Counted from the stretch's first letter, positions 47,908 through 58,899 are shown. The stretch: DNA of 64,000 nucleotides from Gigaspora margarita (GCA_009809945.1 WTPW01000195.1:125317-189316), one strand, 5' to 3'. Notes: generated by a model from the sequence alone, not told the origin. Translations and numbers: made by a program.

Positions 47908-48429
47908 TTATTTTCATTTGTGATTTGCATCACATTACACTACAGACGATCTCTGATTAACTGGCATGACTATCAATTAAAGTAATTTGCATGTGCAAAT
48001 TTGGCCATATATAATGAAAATATCAAATTTGGCCGCATATAATGAAAATATCAAATTAGATTTGGCCGCTAGAAAACTCCATTTGTTGGGACTAGGTTGT
48101 TTGCACTGTAGAAAGCATGCTAATAGATATTATGTAGCCCAGTATATTAATAGACTTCAGAAAAAGGCTCAGGAGCTTCTTTTTTATAAAAATTAATATG
48201 ATTGGATTAGTTGACAACATGATCAATTTTTTATTATTACTCTAACATATATGAATGATGACATGATCAAATTTTTATCATCTTCTAGCTATATAAAAAT
48301 TTAACCAAGCTATAGTATATAAAAGTGCTATAAAATATAGCAGGATGACGATTAAAATGATTTTTAAACATTAGTTATATAGAGGTGTAGAAAAAGTGTC
48401 CTATAAGTCTCATTTTTGCCCTATTCCAT

Positions 48430-49537
48430 CACTGAATGACTCAGGTCATTTGGAAATGACCTTGGTCATTTGGGAAAAACCTGAGTCATTTGCAATCAGT
48501 AGGTCATTTAATGTTAGTGTATGATCAGATGCTGTGCCTAGAGACCCAACCCAGTCAGATAATAGTGTTTCAAGTCATGTCCCAGGTCATGGCATATAGG
48601 GTTTACAAATTTTAATAATATTTATCAAGGTTATGCATTTAAATAAGCCATTCAAGTTATGAATAATATTATTTAATTTTATATATTTTACAACACTTAA
48701 TGAATATAAAAACATTTTATAATCTAGATCTGAAATAAGTTATTCAAGTTATGATATTTACTATTTAATTTCGCTTATAGAACTTAGTGGTATAAAAAAG
48801 ATTTATTAATCTAAGATCTAAAATAAATTATTCACAAATATTTGTCATAATAATCCACAAATGATGTTTATTAATCTAAGTATTAAAAATAAGTTTTATA
48901 AATACTGGCTGTTTAATTCACCATATTTGCAATTTTTTTTGAGTCCCGTATTATAATACAGTAGTCACTTCAACTTCATTAAATTTCATGGAACTCAATT
49001 AATTATTCATTTTATTTCCCTTTTATAGATAAATAAATTTCATAAAATATAACTAACATAGGGTGGCTATTTATGTTGTATTTGTGGACTCACCAAATAA
49101 ACAAAGTTTGATAATCTAAGTATTTAAAATAATTTATTCATGAACATGCTTTTAATTTCAATCAGTAAGTATTTATTAACCTAAATATTTAAAGTAAGCT
49201 ATTCATAAGATATACTATTTAATCACGTTAATGTTGTAAATATAAGTTAATTCATGACTATTTAAATATATTTTATTTGCATCTGGTTAGTTGGGAGCAT
49301 AAAATTATTTGCATTTACATTTATTAATATGACGAAATACCCTGGTTAATTATATGCAACACTCATATTTGATTTAAATAACTGATTAAGAAGTTGTGCC
49401 CAACTAAATTACTATATCTCTAGTTTTAATATAAAATTTTAAATGACCTAATAGGTTATTTTACCTTTCAAAATGACCAATATCTGGTCATTATTTATTT
49501 GAGTTATGAGATCATTTTAGGTCATTTACTATCCCTG
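48430..49537. mobile_element. AATGACC foldback MITE, third copy
   Basis: The left part (48430-48530) and right part (49440-49537) carry AATGACC, GGTCATTT and TTTACTATCCCTG in inverted orientation. The long AT-rich centre has ATTTAATTTCGCTTATAG-type and ATTTATTAATCTAAG-type internal repeats. The left end starts 9 bp from the Polinton right end. No clear target duplication. Confidence 0.55.
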
Positions 49538-50060
49538 CGGTAGCAAGAATCATTTTTGCTATTAATCTGCATAGAAGTCATAATTGAACCTTAATGTTAA
49601 CTACACTTCCTGGCCATTGTTGCATTTCCTAAAGTTTTCTTCGATTAATGGTTCCTATACAAATATTAGACTATAATAATTTATTATTGCTCAGATTTTT
49701 AACCAATCAGTTAGAAACTTCTAACTAGTATCAATTACGGTTATGACTAGTTATAACTTTTGCCATTTCTAAATATAATGCTTTTTTATTGGGTACTAGC
49801 ATATATAAAAATTTGTTATCTTTTTTCTGAATTAATTTAATTATTATATCTGATTACTGTATTGTTGCATAATAATGTCCATGACATTATTTAAAATGAT
49901 AGCCTGAATTATGCTTAATATAGACTAAAATTCAAAATTATACCCCTATGTATCATTTTGCAAAATACAAAAAAACTTTATAATAAAAGTCAAATTACAA
50001 AACCGTTGTTTACATTCCTGGTTTTAGCATGACTGCATCATGCAGATACCTAATTTTTAG
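49538..50060. other. No gene recognised
   Basis: AT-rich unique-looking sequence without an open frame of note, inverted ends or tandem repeats. Confidence 0.4.
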
Positions 50061-51230
50061 ATGCTAAATATGTTTACTTAGTGCATTAAATTAGAATTAA
50101 TTAGTGAAATCTTGTAAATTGTAAGATTTCATAAATAGAATTCTATGAAATCTTAAGATTCCCAAATTTTTATAATTAATTCTAATTTTATAACTAAGTA
50201 AACTTGTCCAGCACTTGGCAAATATATTAAATTAGCCAAATTGGTTTATTTTACATGAAATTTGAAAAAAAGATGCTTAATTTTTTACTTTTTTGATCAA
50301 AAATCCAAAATTATGTATTTATTCTCTAAATTTCAAGTAAAATAAAAATAATTTTGCCAATTTGATATATTTTTTGGTACTAAACAAGTTTGCTTAGTGC
50401 AAGAATTTAGAATTAATTAATAAAAATTTGTAAATTATAAAGTTTTATAGTATTTTATTAATAAAATTCTATAAAAACTTATAGCTCACAAATTTTTATT
50501 AATTAATTCTAACTTTTTGCACCAAGTAAACTTATTTAGTACCAAAAAATATATCTAATCAGTAGAACTATTTTTATTTTATTTGAAATTTAGAAAATAG
50601 ATGCATAATTTTGGATTTTGGTCAAAAAAGCAAATTTAATCATTTTTTTCTCCAAATTCCAAGTAAAATAAAAAGAATTTGGCTAATTTAATGTATTTGC
50701 AGGTACTGAATAAGTTTACTTAGTACACAAAGTTAGAATTAATTAATAAAAATTGTGATTCATAAGATTTTATAGAATTCTATTAATAAAATTATATAAA
50801 ATCTTATGATTTACAAAATTTTACTAATTAATTCTAACTTAATACACTAAGTAAGAGAAGTAACAAAAATCATAATATTTTCTAGAGAAGTAAAAAAGTT
50901 GAAATTATATATTGAAATTATATTAAGGAGGAGTAGGTCTTTGATAAAAAATAATAAGGTGATTAATAATATAGCCCTAAATATATTTAGCATATAAAAA
51001 TATATTAAATTAGCTAAATATTTTTTATTTTACTTTAAATTTGAAGAAAAGATTGCTAAATCTGAATTTTTTGATCAAAATTTAAAATTAAGCATCTATC
51101 CTCTAAATTTCAAGTAAAATAAAAATATTTTTTGCTAATTAAATATATTTTTAGATCTGAATAAGTTTACTTATTGCATAAAGTTAGGATTATAGTCAGG
51201 TCTAGAGATAGGCAAAATACAAAATTTTCA
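50060..51230. repeat. Palindromic repeat array, second locus
   Basis: Hairpin units centred near 50135, 50455 and 50775 (period about 320 bp) carry CTTAGTGCA edges and AAGATTTTATAGAATTCTAT-type centres. They are related to the array at 6560-7830. A stretch at about 50855-50990 (GTTGAAATTATATATTGAAA, AAAAATAATAAGGTGATTAA) is homologous to 62500-62715. No coding sequence. Confidence 0.65.
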
Positions 51231-51272
51231 TTTTAGCATGCACATATGCATGCATTTTTTGCATATATGCAT

Positions 51273-51451
51273 AGGACCCCAAAATATCTACAAAAAGGTA
51301 AAGTTTTACAAAAATTACTAAATATAGAAAGATTTGCAAGAAAAAAGGCAAAAATAAGCAAACTAATTACTATAAATAGAAATAATCTGCTCAAAAAGGC
51401 CAAAAATAAGCAAACTAATACCTTACCATTCTCTATATATTTCAGGGTCCT
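51273..51451. mobile_element. 179-bp AGGACCC-family MITE
   Basis: The ends AGGACCCCAAAATAT and the inverted ATATTTCAGGGTCCT are flanked by ATATGCAT/ACATGCAT (51265-51272 and 51452-51459; one mismatch). The interior matches the other family members (AAAATAAGCAAACTAAT). ORFs on both strands here are translations of the MITE. Confidence 0.85.
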
Positions 51452-51527
51452 ACATGCATGCATGTTTTGGCCAAAGTTATGATTTAATTTATTAATGCTG
51501 ACCATAATTAATTGCATGCATATAGTC

Positions 51528-52435
51528 TAGTGTTCTACAAGATCTGATCTAAAATCCAAATCTGATCTGGATCTGGTACTTCAGATCAAATCAGATCCAT
51601 GATTTATAAGATCTGCTAGATCCAGAGGATCTGATCCAAAGATCTGTTTAGATCTGTTCATGCTAATTGGTTGTACTTTGTAGACTCTAATTGGTTAATA
51701 TAAACTGCCATCATTACAATTACTGATTTGAAAAATTAGTAGGATACTTGAAAAATTTTCTTGTTTTTGAAACCTTTCAGTTTTGTTTTATGAATAATCC
51801 AACTCTTCAGAAACCATGTCACAGTCTTTGGAACTTCAGTCTGATAATGCGATTTCTAAAGAGTTAGATGATTTATAAGACAAAACTTAAAGGTTTCAAA
51901 AAAAGAAAATTTTTTAAGTGTCCACTAATTTTCAAATCAGCTTTAAAATGTATTATAAATCTTATGAATTTATATGCAAACTTGCTTTACTAACTTTAAT
52001 TTTATATATAATATTTAGCAATTAAATTAATGCGAATGAAATAATTTTATGTATTATAATAACAAATAAGTATTTATAATCTTGATTTGTTATGCTAATT
52101 TTAATGATCTTTATAACGTGGATGTATTGATTGTATAGTGGTAACAAAGTATTTTTGTAAAATTATTTAATTTCATAGTTAATAAAATATTTTTATACTT
52201 CTAATTAAATAATTAATAATGATAAACGTTCTTCATACCTCATGTGAATGACTGCATTTATTTACCTTAATAGATCGTAAATATTAACCTGTGTTAGTTG
52301 TGTAACTATATTGGATCCAGATTCAGATCTGGATCTTTGGCTTCAAATTTGGATCTGAACATGATCCAATTCAGTTTTCAGATCAGATCCAGATCTTTTA
52401 AAATATTTATCTGATCTGATCCATGCGAAACACTA
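51528..52435. mobile_element. hAT-like element rich in GATCTGATC
   Basis: This 908-bp element starts TAGTGTTCTACAAGATCTG and ends with the inverted GATCCATGCGAAACACTA. A perfect 8-bp duplication ATATAGTC lies on each side (51520-51527 and 52436-52443). Both sub-terminal zones are packed with GATCTGATC and GATCCAGATC motifs. An internal inverted repeat (GAAACCTTT arms near 51768 and 51888) surrounds a 20-codon ORF starting MSQSLELQSDNAI. This could be the N-terminal scrap of a transposase, but that is a guess. Confidence 0.82.
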
Positions 52436-52789
52436 ATATAGTCATGCTATAGTACCTATCTCTGTCAGACCCCTAAGTGCATGTTTCATAAGAGAGCTTC
52501 TAGAAATCAGGTAATTTCTGGTGGGTGGGCTAGCTGAAGTATCAGGTATAATTCTGGCCAAAATTTCATAATTCTATTCAAAGTTACAAAATTATTATTT
52601 TTTTTTTGTTGTTAAGGTGAGGTTTTGTTTCTATCTTTATTGATAAACTGTATGAGATTTCTCTTGGGGTTTCTCAATATTATACAAATATTTAATACAG
52701 TTTATATTACAAGAGTTGAAACTCAGACTATAGACAAAATTAAATTATCTAATTTATCTGCAACCTAAACCTACTAGAGTGGTTAAAAC

Positions 52790-54210
52790 TCACCTAGATT
52801 TGGATGTGGAGTATAGAGTTAGTACTTGTACTATATTTAATCCATTGATAGGACCAGATATCAATTTTTTGAAGAGCTCGGCCAATAGGTGAACATGTAT
52901 TTGTATCTTCGTTATGCAACTGGTCAGGAAGACCACAAATACAACATAAGTATAGTGAATTTTAGTATGTTTATATATGGAAGTATGTGGATTTGAAAGA
53001 ATAGTAGATATTGAACCAGAATGTTGAGAGGTTTTCCATTGGGCGAGTTTAGCACAGTATGGTTTCCAGAGTTGTTCATAAGAATTATGAGAAATATTTA
53101 AAAGAATTTTAATAGCAATATTGGAAGCTATNTTGTAAGAGGAATATTGAGATATAGTATTAATTAGTGANANTGNAATAAAGCCTTGGATAGTAGTGAT
53201 GAATGAAGGAGTATTAAANGGAGAATGGTAGGTAGGATTTAGGCATTGGTNATTAATAAGATTTGTATGAAGTTGTTGAATTTGAATATTTGTTATATCT
53301 GGGAGATCAGAAAAAGAAAATTGTGTAATAGTATTATGAATAATTTGAGATATATTATTATAGCTAGTACAGAATAGCCAATGAAATTGGCTTTCAGATT
53401 GGTTACAAGAAATACATTTTGTATGTTTGGAATGTTTAGGATTTAGAGAGTTAAGGTAGAGCAATGTAGGAAGCATATGGAGTAAATTTTTAATTTGGAA
53501 TGATTTGGATTGGCAAAGTTGAAAGTTAGTATAATTGTATGAGCGTTTGTGGTTGTTGTTAAGNAANAGCCATGTAGCATTCCAATCAATTTGGGTTGCT
53601 ATAGGAATAATATGTTGAATTCTATTTTGTGATGACCACATTGCAATAATATGTGTATTGCAAATGTTTTTAATACAACAATGTGTAGGTTGCTCTATAT
53701 TGAAGTGTTTATATTGTAAATAAAATGAGGGATTATAAATATTATTAGGAAGAAATTCTAAAATAGAGGAATTTGTATGGTTTTTTGCTAATTGATCAGC
53801 AAGATTATTAAATTTGTTATCACTATGGGCTGGAACTTTATGTAAAGTGATAGTATATGAATATGATTGGATAAAATGTAAAAGAGTATGCCAAATAGGC
53901 CAATAGTTGTATGAATATATTTTGCTAGGGTTATATTTATCATGTAAAAGGGCCTTGTATTTAGAGAAAATAGATTGTGAATCAGTATATATGTGAATAG
54001 TGCTATTTCGAAAACATGTACAAATAGCTGATAGTATTGCAATTAGTTTTGCTTTGTATGATGATCGCCAGTGTTGAATTTGTACAGAGAATTGATGAAT
54101 TATTGAGTCATTGAAAGTTTGTATCCAGGCAATGCCCATTGAGCATCTTGAATTACCAAGATTAATAACAGATCCATCAGTATAGAAAGTAAATTCTGAA
54201 AAGGTGGTAT
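52790..54210 (-). pseudogene. LINE copy B RNase H and C-terminal zinc motif
   Basis: This frame is open for over 449 codons. RNase H begins upstream of the first Met with FYTDGS near 54170. It continues with KAKL at residues 29-32 of the 52790-54139 frame, YTDSQS near 51-56, and KVPAHSDNKF then NNLADQLAK at about 101-119. Three catalytic Asp are present, but the usual Glu is Lys. A CISCNQSESQFHWLFC zinc motif lies near residue 240, as in other RNase H-bearing LINEs. The frame includes several ambiguous codons caused by Ns. Confidence 0.8.
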
Positions 54211-54248
54211 TTGCTTGTGCTATTGATTNNANTATATTTGTTGNAGTN

Positions 54249-54840
54249 TTAGAAGAAAAAATATNATTTATAGCTGTGAGATAGATTGTTATAGAAGGTA
54301 AAGATGGTATTGAGACTGAATGGCGAGATGCAATAGAGAAAGTAAGTCAAGATAATTGGCATTGAGCTTGAGTTTGTTTGATATTTGTTTGTAAACTTTT
54401 CTACCCAGGAATTTAGTAGATAAGGTTGCAGAAATATCAATAGTACAACAGCTTTGAATTCTTTTTGAATTAAGAGAACAACCTGTACATGNATAGCAGA
54501 TGATATTAGAAGTTGGGTATAATGTTGTCTTGGTTTTATCAATTTCAGAAGTCCAGTGTGTAATGGAAATAGTATTGGTTTGTTGGTTGAAGCGTCTAGC
54601 TTTTCCCATAATAATAATTTGTTCTTTGTATGTTATGAGCCAAGGTTTGTTTTTGGTATTAAAATGGCCAGTAGTATAAGATAAGGAGTTGACTAAAGTT
54701 AATTGGAGTATAGATATAAGTTGTCTAGTGATAGAGTTAGTGGTGATTTTGTTTTCTAGTATAGTAAACCATTTAGGTATCTTGCCTGGCAGTGTTGTTA
54801 CGGGACAGCTTTGGACAATGATTTGGACAATTTTGGACAA
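54249..54840 (-). pseudogene. LINE copy B linker between RT and RNase H
   Basis: Two overlapping minus-strand frames cover this stretch; the longer (54289-54840) includes KPWLITYKEQIIIMGKARRF, which corresponds to the copy A stretch near 2765-2830 (LINE ORF2 linker). No catalytic motif. It is cut from the RT by the MITE at 54790-55069. Confidence 0.6.
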
Positions 54841-55069
54841 TTTTGGACAATTAAATAAAGTAAAATTACTTAAAATTTTATTAAGATAACCTATTTTAAT
54901 NTTAACTGGAATGTGTCNAGCATCTAAAAATANATATAGTTGTATATTTTTTANATANATTTATTAATTATTAAAGCCTGGACAAGCTTTGGACAATCTT
55001 GGACGTTTGGACAATTTTGGACGTGGACAAGCCAAAAAAGGCTGTGGACAGCCAAAATGTACAACTCTG
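54790..55069. mobile_element. hAT-like MITE, TTGGACAATT family
   Basis: This 280-bp element runs from CAGTGTTGTTACGGGACAG to ATGTACAACTCTG and is flanked by TTGCCTGG/TTGCCCGG (54782-54789 and 55070-55077; one mismatch in 8 bp). TTGGACAATTTTGGACAA is repeated inside the left end and inverted at the right. Same family as 22893-23161. Confidence 0.87.
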
Positions 55070-55699
55070 TTGCCCGGTATAAGAGAATTAATTCTTGGTA
55101 AGATGTGTTCCCATGTAAGAAGTACAGAATTATCAAAAGATGTAAGTTGTTCAAGAAATATAATACGTTTTGATCATAGTTGGCATTTAAATATTGGATA
55201 GTTGGTATGAGTTTGTAATATGTTTTCAAGTAGTGTATAAGGTAGATCAATAGTATAAGGTTGCATTATATCTGAGTGTGCATGAATTGATAATTCTAGA
55301 TGTTTTAAAAGTTGAATAATTTTGAAAGTTGTAGTATTTTTGTTAGCTCCATCTATTTTGGGATTAGGATATAATAGTATATTAGTAGTAGACCATAGAT
55401 TATTTTGTAGTTGTTGTAATCTAATATGTGTACTAGTGCCTAATAATTCTTTGTTATTTAGTCAAGAAGTTAGGTTGGATATGTGATATTGTAACTGGAT
55501 ATTCCAAATATTCTTGATACTATAAGTATTATGGTTGAGCATTGTGCTATTAGAAGTAGATTTAGCTAATTTAGCTTTGTGTTTTGCAACTATAAGAGAA
55601 TTTGCAAGGATTTTGTTACATAATAATTGTGATAAAACAATATTGTGAATTCGGTATTCAAGTATAGGTGTTATTATAGTATTGATAATATAACTAGCC

Positions 55700-57300
55700 T
55701 GTTTATCAGTTATCATTTTTGTATTAAGAGTATTTATGATCTTAAATATCTCTTGTGTAATTAGTTTAATTTGAGGATATGTTTTGGTATTGGTAGTAAA
55801 CCAGCAACCAAGGAATTTAAAAGGAGTATGAAGAGGTTTGGTTTGAATAGATGAGTTAAGAAAAATAATAGAATAAGATTTTTTGGTATTAGAAATTAAT
55901 ACTGATTTTTGTGGATTAACTTTAATATTTGTTATTTGATAAAATAATGATACAGTTTGTATAATTTGTTGTAATTGTTAGAAGGATTGTGCAATCCATA
56001 AAGTATCTTCTATATATACTAAAACTAAAGCTGAAGCTTCTGTTTTGTTGAACACTAGAGGTGATATTGTTGTAGTTCATACAACAGAGCTAGTATAACC
56101 AGAATATGTATTGGAAATTTTGCTAATAAGTGGGTCATAATAAATTCTCCAAAGTAATAGAGTTATAGTTTCACCTTGGTCTATGCCATCTTGTACTTCA
56201 TATGAGTTTGTAAGTCCAAAGTTAGTAATCATTCTGTTTGACTAATCAGTAAGTAAGTTAATAATAATATTAATTAACTGAGAGGGCATATTAAGTCGAT
56301 AGAGTGCTTTTTCAAGAAGGTTGAGATTAACAGAATCATATGCTTTGCTTATATCTTGAGAAAGAATCCAAATTTCTTTTTGGTTATAGTTTGCATCTTC
56401 AATAAAGTTATTGAGGATATGAATAGGGCTATTTGTACTATTACCTGGTAAGGCAACATAGTTGTGTGGATTGAGGATATTATATAATGAAAGGGTATCA
56501 TTAAGCCGGTTAGTAAGAATTTTAGTATACAGTTTTTTAATATGTTCTATAAGACTAATTGGGCGTGTATTATTTAAATTTCCATCAAACTTTGCTTTTT
56601 TAGAAATTGGAAAAATACGACTGTCCTTATATTGTTTTGGAATTTGTTGTAGTAATATGCATCGGTTAAGGAGGGCTGTAATTGCAAGAATTGTTTTTGT
56701 TCTACAATGTTTGAGCATTTCATAGCTAATACTAGAAGGTCTACAGGCTTTATTGTTAGAAAATTGATTTATAGTGCTAGTAACTTCTTCAATAGAAATT
56801 TCAGCAAGAACTATGTCACACCAGGAAGGTAGAATAGTTGAAGCAGGTCTATACTCTGATTGCCAGTCTGTTTGAAAGATAGATTGATTATATGGGTTGT
56901 GAGCTGTCCATTGGCAAAAGTGTGATTGAATATATTCTTTAATTGTTAGTGAATCAGTAATAATATCATTTTCTAGCTTGATATTATCAAAATGTACTGG
57001 ATCAGTATGGTGGTTAAGTATGCTATTAATCATTTTAGTAGGTTGTGTGAGTATTCTTTCACATCTGGTATTAATAGCAGAATTAATATAGTTTCGTAGA
57101 TACTGAGAGTTTTAAATATTTCTTGCATTATATAGTGCTTTCCAAGCAATTTTGGTTTGTTTAAGCCATTGAATAAGGTCTTGGTTATGTAAAGGAGGTT
57201 GTGGAATATTGAAGTTATGTTTAGAATTAATATATAGAATTTGTGAGTATATATTAGAGGATGGTGTACAATTGCAAGAAAGTGCATATTTAGTTTGTTT
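55700..57300 (-). pseudogene. LINE copy B reverse transcriptase
   Basis: The frame 56242-57033 gives the RT fingers and palm: NTRPISLIEHIKKLYTK and then SQDISKAYDSVN. The catalytic block at about 56004-56024 reads VYIEDTLW, that is Glu in place of the first Asp of YxDD; copies A and C have YMDD and YIDD. A frame change separates the two parts. The thumb and linker continue to about 55460. Without the Asp pair this copy could not have polymerised normally. Confidence 0.8.
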
Positions 57301-57545
57301 CATTATGCTTCCTATAATTTGAAGATTTTTGTGAAGGTCTGTAGCTTTAGATGAAAAGGTATGATAAAAGTTCCATACAGCAAATTTTTTGTTAGGTATA
57401 GTTTGAAGTGCAGAGCTAATAATGCTTGTTTGGATTTTGTGCCAGGTACATTCTAGAGATTCTGTAGTATGAATAGATAGTGGAGTACAAAGCGACTAGA
57501 TTCTGTTTTGAGTTTGGGATGAAAATTCTTCCCATTTTTCTTTAG

Positions 57546-58808
57546 TCATAGATTTATAGTTGAAAATTCTATGTTTGCATCTTGTTTTATATCGAAGTTT
57601 TGATGATAGTGCAAAAGGAAATGCCCAACTAGAAATAAGAATAAGATGATCACTCTGAGTAGAAGATAGTAGTTCTTGAAGAGTAAAGTTTGTAAGATTA
57701 GGAATAATTGAATCATGTGCCCAAATGTAATCAATACAACTGCAAAGATCATTGTGTTACCAGGTATTTTGTAGATTGTTGGCATGGTCTGCAAGATCAT
57801 ACATGTTATTGTCATGGAGATAAAATAGTAGTTGAATTTAGATATTGACTGATAAGAGGTATTGGAGGCATTAAAGTCTCCAAGAATAATTGGATGTAGG
57901 TTTAGGGATAGCGCTTGCTGAATCCAACTTATTACTTTATCTTGTGTTTGGTTGTGGTATTGCTGATTTGTTGAAGAGAGATAGACTGATATTATTCTGA
58001 ATTTAAAATCATGTTTAAAGAATAAATTAACTGCAATAGCTCCACCAGGATGTGTNTNAATATTGTGAATATGNGATTTTAAAGAGTTATTAATCATTAT
58101 GCCAGTACCTTCTGCTGAATTATCTAAACTAGACCAAAAGTAGGTAAATTGTAGGGTATTAAAGAATTTTTTGGATTTTGAAGATGAAATTTTTGTTTCT
58201 GTTATACTAATAATATGTAGATTGTTTTTAAGACAAAATTCTTCCCAAAGTTGTCTTTTAGTAGGTGTATTACAACCTTGTACATTGTGTGTTACTATAT
58301 TGAGATTCAGTATAGAGGAGTTAGAAGATATGGAATTATCTATTTGGGAAGTTGTTGCAAAGGAAAAGGCATTATTTTCTTGGCAGTTGTTATATGATGA
58401 TTTAATCAGTGAGTCATAGTAGATAGGAAATTGGTTAGGTAGTAGTAAAATATGATTTGGAAGAAGTTTGTCTTTAGTACTAAGATATATATGGGTCTCT
58501 AGTGTAATTATATTTATAGATATCTTATAAGAATAAAAAAAGGATTGTTTAAGTAAATGTTTAGTAAAGGATTTAAGGGTTTGTGGTTTTAAAAGTAAAA
58601 GAAGATTGTGTTTTTGTAGAAATAGATTATAACAAGTTTCCTCAGAGTGTGATAATGTAATGTTATCTGAGAAGATTTTTGTGTCTTTTACAAAGTCGCT
58701 CACTGTTTTAGGCTCAGCTCTCACAGCTACGCAGGTATCTATAGTCTGTCCTGTACATTGTTTCTGACTGTCATTATCCTGAACCTCCATGTAAATAGGC
58801 TTATCCAC
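57546..58808 (-). pseudogene. LINE copy B ORF2 start with endonuclease
   Basis: A 420-residue frame starting MDKPIYMEVQD holds an APE-type endonuclease, which nicks the target DNA to prime reverse transcription. Visible motifs are NIVTHNVQG at residues 170-178, ITETK with the catalytic Glu near 204, a VYLSS block near 275 and ILGDFN at 308-313. Beyond about residue 320 the frame is no longer endonuclease-like, so a frameshift lies there. The first 160 residues are ORF2-specific and unassigned. It follows the ORF1 stop by about 90 bases. Confidence 0.85.
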
Positions 58809-58899
58809 CTGTCTACTTATATCATTTTCCTTATTAACTACAATGGGGCATCTTTTAATAAGGCGGTGGCTACATTTATATTGTTTGTAAAAAACAAGC

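Larger units (their letters stand above)
47137..48108. mobile_element. Nested 972-bp element with CAGTGCAAAC ends
   Basis: The ends CAGTGCAAACAACCTAGTCC and its exact inverted partner bound an insertion in the right Polinton repeat. Comparison with the uninterrupted left repeat places it at a TA-like site. It contains a TTTGGCCGC minisatellite (47345-47530), a 374-bp palindrome (47534-47907) and a further TTTGGCCGCATATAATG repeat at about 47998-48070. No transposase is seen. The ORFs over it are translated repeats. Confidence 0.82.
33655..48420. mobile_element. Polinton/Maverick fossil, 14.8 kb with terminal inverted repeats
   Basis: The two ends start GGCAAAARTGAGACTT and are inverted repeats of about 556 bp. 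Between them lie a minus-strand retroviral-type integrase, a minus-strand protein-primed family B DNA polymerase, and a plus-strand gag-like and retropepsin-like block. Integrase, pPolB and long inverted ends together define Polintons, usually 15-20 kb. I do not see major or minor capsid, packaging ATPase or cysteine protease genes. It is broken, with well over twenty breaks, and of moderate to old age. Later insertions lie at 37468, 42728, 43792 and 47137. No convincing 6-bp target duplication remains at its borders. Confidence 0.85.
46893..48420. repeat. Polinton right terminal inverted repeat, split by a nested element
   Basis: This is the reverse complement of 33655-34210, interrupted by the 972-bp element at 47137-48108. 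Without it the repeat is about 556 bp, the same as the left one. The outer end reads TCTCATTTTTGCC. Confidence 0.88.

Noticed and set aside
33640-48440. Six-bp target duplication of the Polinton
   Set aside because: The bases just outside the two ends do not match at any small shift; I report the borders from the inverted repeats only.
51233-51517. Overlapping ORFs on both strands, one rich in Cys and Phe
   Set aside because: They lie over the 179-bp MITE and its flanks; both strands are open only because the sequence is short and palindromic.
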